In this document: piece after piece, positions 1-5,800 of the stretch
How the letters are laid out: every line of letters begins with the position of its first letter
How positions within the stretch are numbered: position 1 is the stretch's first letter
Assembly (NCBI GenBank): GCA_013202315.1
Contig: JABMRZ010000520.1
Location: 1 to 7,405, forward strand
Reading direction: 5' to 3'
DNA: 7,405 bases
From: Candidatus Tariuqbacter arcticus
Lineage (GTDB): Bacteria; Electryoneota; Tariuqbacteria; Tariuqbacterales; Tariuqbacteraceae
Made by a program: the position numbers and the translations under genes
The notes under the pieces: generated by a model
Told to the model about the DNA's origin: nothing
Database searches by the model: none
The model's input: the letters and a program-made list of their open reading frames with translations, nothing else

Positions 1-3
1 AAC

Positions 4-50
4 AAATTCAAAATTCAAAATTCAAAACTCAAAACTCAATACTCAAAACT
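4..50. repeat. A-rich heptamer tandem repeat (left tract)
   Basis: This is a run of nearly seven 7-bp units. Three exact copies of AAATTCA (4-10, 11-17, 18-24) are followed by two of AAACTCA (25-31, 32-38), one ATACTCA (39-45) and a partial unit. The repeats may continue to the left of the window. They resemble the short heptameric intergenic repeats known from several bacterial groups. There is no spacer-and-repeat alternation, so this is not a CRISPR array. No function can be assigned. Confidence 0.85.
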
Positions 51-160
51 AATGAGACTGATACTTGGCTCTTTGTAAGTTAATAAGTATTTTAAAATTA
101 CTAGATTTTCTGCCAGAAAAAACACGAATTTTGGTATTATGGTACTAACTAAAAAAATTT

Positions 161-188
161 AAAATTAAGAATTCAAAATTAAGAATTG
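161..188. repeat. 14-bp direct repeat (second heptamer tract)
   Basis: Two adjacent 14-bp copies, AAAATTAAGAATTC at 161-174 and AAAATTAAGAATTG at 175-188, differ only in the last base. Each copy can be read as two heptamers, so the tract looks like a diverged relative of the repeat at the left edge of the window. It lies in the leader of the first gene and overlaps the -35 box of the candidate promoter there. Confidence 0.75.
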
Positions 189-214
189 AAAACAGTTCGG
201 CATTTCGATATCAG
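186..214 (+). promoter_or_regulatory. Candidate sigma70-type promoter for the first gene
   Basis: TTGAAA at 186-191 matches five of six bases of the -35 consensus. After a 17-base spacer, TATCAG at 209-214 matches four of six bases of the -10 consensus. Transcription would start near 221, leaving a leader of about 30 bases before the first ATG. A weaker alternative is TTGGCT at 65-70 with TATTTT at 88-93. In DNA this AT-rich, matches of this quality arise by chance, so the call is tentative. Confidence 0.35.
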
Positions 215-238
215 CGCAATAAGCGCCTAAAAATGACG

Positions 239-274
239 GCTTGAATTCCAAATGAGAATCCTACTCATTCAAGC
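239..274 (+). promoter_or_regulatory. Inverted repeat enclosing the first start codon
   Basis: GCTTGAAT at 239-246 is the exact reverse complement of ATTCAAGC at 267-274. The 20-base loop between them contains the ATG at 252. A second, shorter inverted repeat, AATGAG at 251-256 with CTCATT at 264-269, shares bases with the right arm, so the two hairpins exclude each other. Either would hold the start codon in a loop or a stem in the mRNA. No clear Shine-Dalgarno sequence precedes this ATG. A role in translation control is only inferred. Confidence 0.35.
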
Positions 275-1574
275 GTATCTCGGACGCCGGGAACCTCCGG
301 TTGCGCCTTTGGGGCTCGCCTCAATGGCTGCCCAAATATCACAGCACCAAGTAAAAATATTCGATCCGAATATTTCAACCAGTCCTCTAAAAGAAACCAC
401 CCGCCTTATTCAAGATTTCGCCCCTCAAATCATCGGCGTATCCCTGCGCAATATAGATACCACCAAATTCAGCGACCAGTTCTATTATTTTGAACATTTC
501 CAAGAATTTATGAAGTTAATCGGGAAGGAAAATTCAAATGCGGTGATTACCGTTGGCGGATGCGGGTTTTCGCTCTTCCCCCGGCAGATTATGAAGCGGA
601 CCCCGGAAATTGACTGCGGCTTTTATCTGGAAGCGGAAATTTCTTTCGCCGATTTTGTGAATAGAGTGGGGGATAGGCGGAATATTCCCGGTTTGTTTTT
701 CCGGGAAGGGGACGGTATCGCCTTCACCTGTCCCCCCGACAAAGTTGAAATCAATGAACTTCCGCCTCCCGCTTGGGACCTGGTGGATTTGAAACCGTAT
801 CATCCCTTCACACATAAAGCATCAATCGGGGTTGAAACAAAGCGCGGATGCGCTCAAAAATGCGCTTACTGTACTTATCCAAAACTCAGCGGTTCGATTC
901 CGCGAATGAAATCCCCGGCGAAAGTCGTCGATGAAATGGAAACACTTGCAAACAAAGGCGTCGACCGGATTTTCTTCTGCGACGCCGTATTCAATTTCCC
1001 GCTTGAACATGCCGAATCCATCTGCCGGGAAATCCTGCGAAGGGAATTGAAAATCAAATGGAGCGCCTATCATCAGGACAAATTCCTGACCCGCGAATAT
1101 GTCGCCCTAGCGCGGGAATCGGGCTGTGTAGAGTTCTATTTTTCACCCGATTCCGCTTCCTCTGAGGGTTTGAAGGAGCTGTGTAAGTCATCCACCGTCG
1201 TCTCCTTGTATCGTTCCCTGAACATCATCGCTGAAGATGGGAAAGCTAAAGCTTCCTATAATTTTTTCGCGGCTATTCCCGGTTTGGGGTGGAAGAATTT
1301 CCTGTCAGCGGTGAAATTTATCATCAAAGCGAAATCGTCTCTCGGTGAAAGGTTATTGCGCTATAAATTCAGCTATATCCGCCTCGAACCGGCAACCCTC
1401 ATCACTGATGAAGTTTTAGGAAGCGGCGGTGCAGATTTTCTCCTGCCTGAAAGTTCAACCGGATTGAAGAAACTCTTCTATCGAAAGAGCGCCTCTTTCC
1501 TGCTCGATATTCTATTTTCTATACATTTCCATTTGAGTAAATGGATCGGTAAAAAGAATGTTATTAGCCTCTAA
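252..1574 (+). CDS. B12-binding-type radical SAM protein
   Basis: This 440-residue protein has the two-part layout of cobalamin-dependent (class B) radical SAM enzymes. Residues 1-150 look like a B12-binding Rossmann domain: PLGLASMAAQI near 19-29 is a family signature, and VGGCGFSLFP at 101-110 followed by PEID at 118-121 matches the usual GG-x-H/F-x-x-x-P...PEID pattern. No DxHxxG motif is visible, which is common in this class and suggests B12 bound without a histidine ligand. LPPPAWDLVDL at 170-180 is the typical linker before the rSAM core. The core carries C200, C204 and C207 (CxxxCxxC) for the [4Fe-4S] cluster that cleaves SAM. FSPDSASSEGL near 296-306 corresponds to the usual ESGS region. 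The C-terminal 40 residues are hydrophobic and basic. Relatives methylate or rearrange unactivated carbons, but the substrate here is unknown. There is no clear ribosome binding site. The cytoplasmic location is inferred from the lack of a signal peptide. Confidence 0.88.
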   Translation: MRILLIQAYLGRREPPVAPLGLASMAAQISQHQVKIFDPNISTSPLKETTRLIQDFAPQIIGVSLRNIDTTKFSDQFYYFEHFQEFMKLIGKENSNAVITVGGCGFSLFPRQIMKRTPEIDCGFYLEAEISFADFVNRVGDRRNIPGLFFREGDGIAFTCPPDKVEINELPPPAWDLVDLKPYHPFTHKASIGVETKRGCAQKCAYCTYPKLSGSIPRMKSPAKVVDEMETLANKGVDRIFFCDAVFNFPLEHAESICREILRRELKIKWSAYHQDKFLTREYVALARESGCVEFYFSPDSASSEGLKELCKSSTVVSLYRSLNIIAEDGKAKASYNFFAAIPGLGWKNFLSAVKFIIKAKSSLGERLLRYKFSYIRLEPATLITDEVLGSGGADFLLPESSTGLKKLFYRKSASFLLDILFSIHFHLSKWIGKKNVISL

Positions 1575-1580
1575 ATTCCT

Positions 1581-1634
1581 GATTTAGAATTTGTTTTGAA
1601 TTTCGTGTTTGTTTCGTATTTCGTATTTAGTTCT
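1581..1634. repeat. Degenerate T-rich heptamer tract
   Basis: The spacer after the first gene consists of T-rich units close to seven bases long, with two exact adjacent TCGTATT copies at 1614-1627. TTTTGAATTT at 1594-1603 is the reverse complement of the AAATTCAAAA that recurs in the tract at 4-24. This tract therefore appears to be an inverted, strongly diverged member of the same repeat type, bracketing the first gene. It has no hairpin typical of a terminator. Confidence 0.5.
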
Positions 1635-1656
1635 CTTTCGTTTGGATTAGAAAAAA

Positions 1657-3858
1657 GTGCAGCGCCGCCCTTACAAATGGCATAATGCCGAATTTGAGAT
1701 TACTCGCTCCATCTGCTGGTCGCCGCCTGGATGTCACGGAGGCTGCGGAGTTTTACTGTATTGCAAAAACGGCAGGCTCGTCAAAATAGAAGGCGATCCC
1801 CATAACCGCTTCAACAACGGCCGCCTGTGCATCCGGGGGACGAAGGCTGCGGAGGCGATGTATCATCCTCAACGGCTGAAATACCCCCTCCTTCGAGCAG
1901 GGCGCAGAGGTGAAAACAGATGGCGAAGAATCAATTTCGATGAAGCGATTGAGATAATATCCCAAAAATTCTCGGTAGTAAGAAACGAATTCGGCGCTGA
2001 ATCGGTCATCTTCTGCAAAGGGACCGCCAGGGATATAGGCGGCTGGCTGCCCAGGCTTTGTTACGGTTTCGGCAGCCCGAACTATTTCGGTCTGGGACCG
2101 GGAAGCGGCAACGCCTGCTACCGCCCCAGGGTTGCGGTTTCCACCGCAGTGTTGGGCGGTTTACCCGTTCCCGATTTGGGGCAGTTCGATTCAAAGAATA
2201 ACTATGATATAAAATATCCTGTCCCTAAATGTATCTTGATTTGGGGTGCAAATCCAATTGATTCCAATCCTGATGGATTATTCGGCGGCTGGATAATCGA
2301 TTTGATGAAACGAGGGACGGAAATCATTGTTGTCGACCCCCAACGCACCCGGCTGGCTTCCAAAGCCAAACATCACCTGAGGGTCAAACCCGGAACCGAC
2401 GCCGCCCTGGCTTTGGGAATGTTGAATGTTATCTTTAAATCGGGTTTGATTGACCAAGAGTTCTGCCCAAAATGGGTGCTTGGAGTTGAAGATGTCAAAA
2501 CCGTTGCCGAAGACTATCCCCCTGAAAAAGCCGCCTCGATTACCGGATTGAATTCCAGCGATATAATCGAAGCGGCGCGTTTCTTCGCCGGGAACAAACC
2601 GGCGAATTTAGTCTGGGGAGTCGCCATTGATATGAATCCCGGATGCCTGGGAACCATTCAAAGCCTGTTAAGCCTGATAACGCTGACCGGCAATATCGAA
2701 AATCCCGGCGGAATGGTGATACCGGGCGGCACCTTCGGCGTTAAAAGGCGCGGAGACGATATATCCGATTTCCCCAACATCAAAGTCAAACGCATTGGCG
2801 CACACGAATATCCGCTGTTGGAAATCGGCAACCCTTATGCCCAGCCGGACATCCTCCTCGACCAGATGGAAACCGGTGAACCTTACCCGATAAAAGCGGC
2901 TTGGATTCAAGGCGCCGGCGTCATCCCATCTGCCTTTGCCGACCCGGAAAGGGCTTTGAATCTATTCAAATCACTGGATTTCAATGTGATGGTGGATGTA
3001 TTCCTCAATCCGGCGGCGGTCGCCTTCGCCGATATGGTCCTGCCGGCGGCGATGTATCCCGAAAAGGACAGCGTCTATGTCCATTTTTCACAGTTGGCAG
3101 CCGTCAACAAAGCGGTCGAGCCTCCGGGTGAATGCAAATCCGATGCGCAGATTATATTCGAGTTGGGAAAGAAGCTCGCGCCGGACTATTTTCCCTGGAA
3201 CAGTGTCCATCAATGGCTCGATTATCGGTTAGCGCCGAGCGGTATAACCTTTGCTCAACTAAGAGAGAGCGGCTCGCTTACCCCGCCGATTGAGTATGCA
3301 AAATATGCAGTTGGAAAGCTCCGAAAGAACGCTGAACCCGGATTTGAAACCCCTTCCGGTAAAATCGAACTGAATTCCTCCATATTGAAAAAGTGCGGCT
3401 TAAATCCTCTCCCGCACCATAAAGATTACACATCCGAATATCAAAACTATTTCGGGAAAGAGGAGTATCCATACATTCTCACCACCGGCGCCCGCAAGCC
3501 TTATTATTTCTGTGCGGAACATAGGAATATTGCATCGTTGCGAAACCTTCAGCCCGAACCATTGGTGAAAATTCATCCCCAAGACGCAAGTAAATCCGGC
3601 ATCAATGATGGTGATTATGTAAAGATATACAGCCCCTTCGGAAGCTGCACGATGAAAGCTGAAGTAAGCGACAGCTTCCCGCCGGGCGTAGTCCATTGCG
3701 ATTCAGGCTGGTGGTTTCCCGAACAAGACGGCGCTGAACCCAACCTTTTCGGAGTCCGGGGGGTTAATGTCAATGCGCTCCTGCCTTCCGGACTGCAGGG
3801 TCCCGGCGGTTTTGGATACCCGTTCAGATGTTTTATATGCAATATTAAAAGAGTATAG
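1657..3858 (+). CDS. Molybdopterin (bis-PGD) oxidoreductase, catalytic subunit
   Basis: This 733-residue protein belongs to the DMSO reductase superfamily (MopB), which uses a Mo or W bis-pyranopterin cofactor for redox or hydration chemistry. At the N-terminus, C26-x3-C30 and C58 in the GRLCIRG context form a [4Fe-4S] site. The fourth cysteine candidate is C20, with a C-x5-C spacing instead of the usual C-x2-C. C154 in SGNACYRPR is the likely metal ligand by position, as in polysulfide-reductase-like members. WGANPIDSNPD near 196-206 and VVDPQRTRLASKA near 225-237 are cofactor-binding segments. The last 120 residues form the molybdopterin dinucleotide-binding domain (ILTTGARKPYYF, LVKIHPQDA, NVNALLP). 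The WSPPGCHGGCG region recalls the acetylene hydratase/catechol dehydroxylase side of the family, but the substrate is unknown. There is no twin-arginine signal, so the protein is probably cytoplasmic. A stop at 1648-1650 in frame makes GTG 1657 the only ATG/GTG/TTG start that keeps the cluster. No electron-transfer subunit is adjacent. Confidence 0.93.
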   Translation: MQRRPYKWHNAEFEITRSICWSPPGCHGGCGVLLYCKNGRLVKIEGDPHNRFNNGRLCIRGTKAAEAMYHPQRLKYPLLRAGRRGENRWRRINFDEAIEIISQKFSVVRNEFGAESVIFCKGTARDIGGWLPRLCYGFGSPNYFGLGPGSGNACYRPRVAVSTAVLGGLPVPDLGQFDSKNNYDIKYPVPKCILIWGANPIDSNPDGLFGGWIIDLMKRGTEIIVVDPQRTRLASKAKHHLRVKPGTDAALALGMLNVIFKSGLIDQEFCPKWVLGVEDVKTVAEDYPPEKAASITGLNSSDIIEAARFFAGNKPANLVWGVAIDMNPGCLGTIQSLLSLITLTGNIENPGGMVIPGGTFGVKRRGDDISDFPNIKVKRIGAHEYPLLEIGNPYAQPDILLDQMETGEPYPIKAAWIQGAGVIPSAFADPERALNLFKSLDFNVMVDVFLNPAAVAFADMVLPAAMYPEKDSVYVHFSQLAAVNKAVEPPGECKSDAQIIFELGKKLAPDYFPWNSVHQWLDYRLAPSGITFAQLRESGSLTPPIEYAKYAVGKLRKNAEPGFETPSGKIELNSSILKKCGLNPLPHHKDYTSEYQNYFGKEEYPYILTTGARKPYYFCAEHRNIASLRNLQPEPLVKIHPQDASKSGINDGDYVKIYSPFGSCTMKAEVSDSFPPGVVHCDSGWWFPEQDGAEPNLFGVRGVNVNALLPSGLQGPGGFGYPFRCFICNIKRV

Positions 3859-3913
3859 AAACGATGAATTTTATCCGATTGTTGTAAATTGTCCTCGTTT
3901 TTTCACTTTAAAG

Positions 3914-3973
3914 CCACTAAGGACCCCAGAGATTCACAAAGATTTTATTCTCCGTGTCTCTGTGTCTCCGTGG
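3914..3973. repeat. Imperfect palindromic intergenic repeat (full copy)
   Basis: The arms pair as CCAC 3914-3917 with GTGG 3970-3973, CAGAGA 3927-3932 with TCTCTG 3957-3962, and CAC 3935-3937 with GTG 3954-3956, around an AT-rich loop. The sequence resembles the CACAGAGA/TCTCTGTG-rich palindromic repeats that I recall from spacers of many uncultivated bacteria. It lies between the molybdoenzyme and the TIM-barrel gene. Its right arm overlaps the only canonical start codon available to the TIM-barrel gene. It lacks a GC-rich stem followed by a T run, so I do not call it a terminator. Confidence 0.6.
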
Positions 3974-4778
3974 TAAATTTTTTCCAAGGTTTGAAATAAT
4001 TCCATTTGAGCGAAAAATAGGCTTCCGTCTTACCGGTTTCAAACGCAGGAAACTCGAATCCGCCCTAAATACTTTAGCTGAAATCGGCTATCAAGGCGTG
4101 GAACTCTGTCTGGAGCATAACGAACTTGACCCCGATAATCGAGACAGGTGGAGCTCCTCCAGGCTGAGTAAGTTCCTGTATCAAATCGGCTTAAAAGCCT
4201 CGGCGGTGAGTTTTCATGGAAAAGAATCACCCTGGGATGAAAAGAGGCGCAATTGCATCGCCGGAATGGAATTGGCGAATGAACTGGGCGTAAGAACATT
4301 CATATCCGGTTCCATTCGCGGCGACAGCCCCGATGATTTCACCCAAATGTGCCGGTTCATTGAAGAAATGTGTCATTTCGCCCAAAGATATAACATCGAT
4401 TTTGCCGTTGAACCGGAACCGGGCACGCTGATAGACAATTCCGCAGCTATGACCGTTCTGCTGAATGCGGTCGACTCGCCCCGCCTGAAAGTGAACCTCG
4501 ACATCGGTCATTCATATATGACCGAACCGGATTTATACGAGGACATCATCCGCTGGGGGAAGCTCATCGTTCACACTCATATTGAAGACATCAAGGGAAA
4601 AATCCATCGGCATCTGCTCCCCGGTGAAGGCGAATTGGATTTCAAACGCGCCTTCGCGGCTTTCGATGAAATCGATTATTCCGGCTTTTTCACCATCGAC
4701 CTTTATGATATACAAGATAGTCCTGAATACTACGCTCAACAGGGATACGACGCGTTATGGCAACAAATAAGGTTATAA
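3954..4778 (+). CDS. Sugar-phosphate isomerase/epimerase-type TIM-barrel protein
   Basis: The product is at most 274 residues and fits the xylose isomerase-like TIM-barrel family (AP endonuclease 2 fold), whose members isomerise or epimerise sugars and related hydroxy acids using a divalent metal. The first recognisable strand is KIGFRLTGF (21-29), followed by IGYQGVEL (44-51). Likely metal or catalytic residues are E153 (AVEPEPG), D183 and H186 (NLDIGHS), H207 and H209 (IVHTHIED), H218/H220 before LLPGEGELDF, and D250 (FFTIDLYD). This is a near-complete family set, so an active enzyme is likely; the substrate is unknown. The start is doubtful. GTG 3954 lies inside a palindromic repeat, and its first 20 residues do not look like the family. 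No other ATG/GTG/TTG is in frame before the conserved core. A non-canonical ATT at 3999 has AAGG 9 bases upstream. The 3' end overlaps the next gene by 22 bases. Confidence 0.85.
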   Translation: MSLCLRGKFFPRFEIIPFERKIGFRLTGFKRRKLESALNTLAEIGYQGVELCLEHNELDPDNRDRWSSSRLSKFLYQIGLKASAVSFHGKESPWDEKRRNCIAGMELANELGVRTFISGSIRGDSPDDFTQMCRFIEEMCHFAQRYNIDFAVEPEPGTLIDNSAAMTVLLNAVDSPRLKVNLDIGHSYMTEPDLYEDIIRWGKLIVHTHIEDIKGKIHRHLLPGEGELDFKRAFAAFDEIDYSGFFTIDLYDIQDSPEYYAQQGYDALWQQIRL

Positions 4779-5800
4779 ACAATCCCCTCGGACTATGCGG
4801 ATTCACCATTGGCATCGGCGTTACCGACCGCTGCAACGCCGCTTGTCCCCATTGCTATTCCCGCCCCGATGATGGATACCACGATCTGGATTTCAACCTG
4901 ATATGCGCCCTGATTGAAACTATCCCCATAAAAAGCGTCAATTTTGGCACCGGAGAAAGCATCTTGTATCCCCGCTTCGTTGAACTGCTGAGACTGCTTT
5001 CCGGCAGGGGAATCGAACTTTCCCTAACTACCAATGGTGACAGCGTGGCGCAATTATCCGATGAAGATTTACGCCTGTTTCACGATATCGATTTCTCCCT
5101 CGATTTCCCCCAGGAAAAAATGAACGATAGTTGGCGGGGCGAAGGAGCGTATAAAACGGTGATGAATGGCATCCAGCGCTGCATCGAATTGGGTGTGGAA
5201 GTTAGTATAGTCGCTTGCCTGATAAAGGAAAATCACGCTTATATGGGAAAACTCGCAGAAAAAGCAGTTAGTCTGGGGCTGAATCTGCGAGTGAATGTCT
5301 ATAAACCGGTATTCACCACTAAACATCGACCGAGCTACGGTCAATTTTGGCGGGCGATCGCCGATATGGCGGAAGCCGCCTATTTCACCGCCTGCAGTGA
5401 ACCGATTGTCAACGCCGCCATCGGCAATGATAGAGCGAAAAACGGCAGTCCCTGCGGTAAAATGAGTTTCAGACTGCATCCCGATGGTAAAGTCGTTCCC
5501 TGCGTCTATCTGAAGGACAGCGAGGTCACTATCGATGATTTGATAGAAGACTTCGATACGCAAAAAATTATAATGGCTGATGCATTGAACCTGCCTATTC
5601 CAAAAATCTGCAAAGATTGTCGGTATGCCGCGCTTTGCGGAGGGGGATGCGCCGCCAGAAGGATTTTGGGTGAGCCCGACCAGCCGGATGAATTCTGCTT
5701 CATCGTCAGGAACGAACATCCCCAAATCAATGCCAAATGGAAGGAAAGCAAAGGATTAGTTCACGAGGATTACCTGTGCACTATGATTTTTTCAGGCTGA
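4757..5800 (+). CDS. Radical SAM/SPASM protein
   Basis: This 347-residue rSAM enzyme has an N-terminal CxxxCxxC motif at C26, C30 and C33 (TDRCNAACPHCYSRP) for the SAM-binding [4Fe-4S] cluster. The usual GGE motif appears as the variant FGTGES at 63-68. TTNG at 91-94 is another core element. The C-terminal SPASM domain has all seven expected cysteines: C233, C249 (HPDGKVVPC), C285-x2-C288-x5-C294-x3-C298 and C314. This predicts two auxiliary [4Fe-4S] clusters. Characterised SPASM enzymes (PqqE, MftC, anaerobic sulfatase maturases) modify peptides or proteins, so a peptidyl substrate is the first guess, but other substrates exist. Its length is close to that of PqqE and MftC. The ATG lies inside the end of the TIM-barrel gene, 22 bases before that gene's last base. 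AGGGA at 4741-4745 is a plausible but distant ribosome binding site (11 bases). Translational coupling is likely. Cytoplasmic. Confidence 0.93.
   Translation: MATNKVINNPLGLCGFTIGIGVTDRCNAACPHCYSRPDDGYHDLDFNLICALIETIPIKSVNFGTGESILYPRFVELLRLLSGRGIELSLTTNGDSVAQLSDEDLRLFHDIDFSLDFPQEKMNDSWRGEGAYKTVMNGIQRCIELGVEVSIVACLIKENHAYMGKLAEKAVSLGLNLRVNVYKPVFTTKHRPSYGQFWRAIADMAEAAYFTACSEPIVNAAIGNDRAKNGSPCGKMSFRLHPDGKVVPCVYLKDSEVTIDDLIEDFDTQKIIMADALNLPIPKICKDCRYAALCGGGCAARRILGEPDQPDEFCFIVRNEHPQINAKWKESKGLVHEDYLCTMIFSG
5765..5769 (+). promoter_or_regulatory. Ribosome binding site supporting the GTG start at 5776
   Basis: GAGGA lies 6 bases upstream of GTG 5776, an ideal Shine-Dalgarno spacing. The alternative in-frame ATG at 5737 has no purine-rich site before it and would lengthen the overlap with the preceding gene from 25 to 64 bases. 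This favours the GTG start. Confidence 0.6.

Noticed and set aside
4..188. CRISPR array or origin-type iterons
   Set aside because: The units are 7-14 bp, contiguous or isolated, without spacers of constant length, and no cas or replication gene is nearby.
1657..1680. Twin arginine near the N-terminus of the molybdoenzyme as a Tat signal
   Set aside because: The two arginines at residues 3-4 are not followed by the Tat consensus or a hydrophobic stretch; the Fe-S motif begins at residue 20.
3859..3953. Precursor peptide gene in the spacers (also looked for at 1575-1656 and 7297-7400)
   Set aside because: The only ATG-initiated frame noticed here (3864) is seven codons long. No short ORF with a ribosome binding site or a leader-plus-core pattern is present in any spacer.
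3767..3976. Small + strand frame across the end of the molybdoenzyme and the following spacer
   Set aside because: It mostly overlaps conserved molybdoenzyme sequence in another frame and then runs through the palindromic repeat. It has no precursor-like composition or upstream ribosome binding site.
5069..5725. Long open frame of 218 codons on the - strand
   Set aside because: It lies wholly antisense to the first SPASM gene, whose cysteine motifs prove the + strand is coding. The antisense product has no recognisable motif and no ribosome binding site that I could see.
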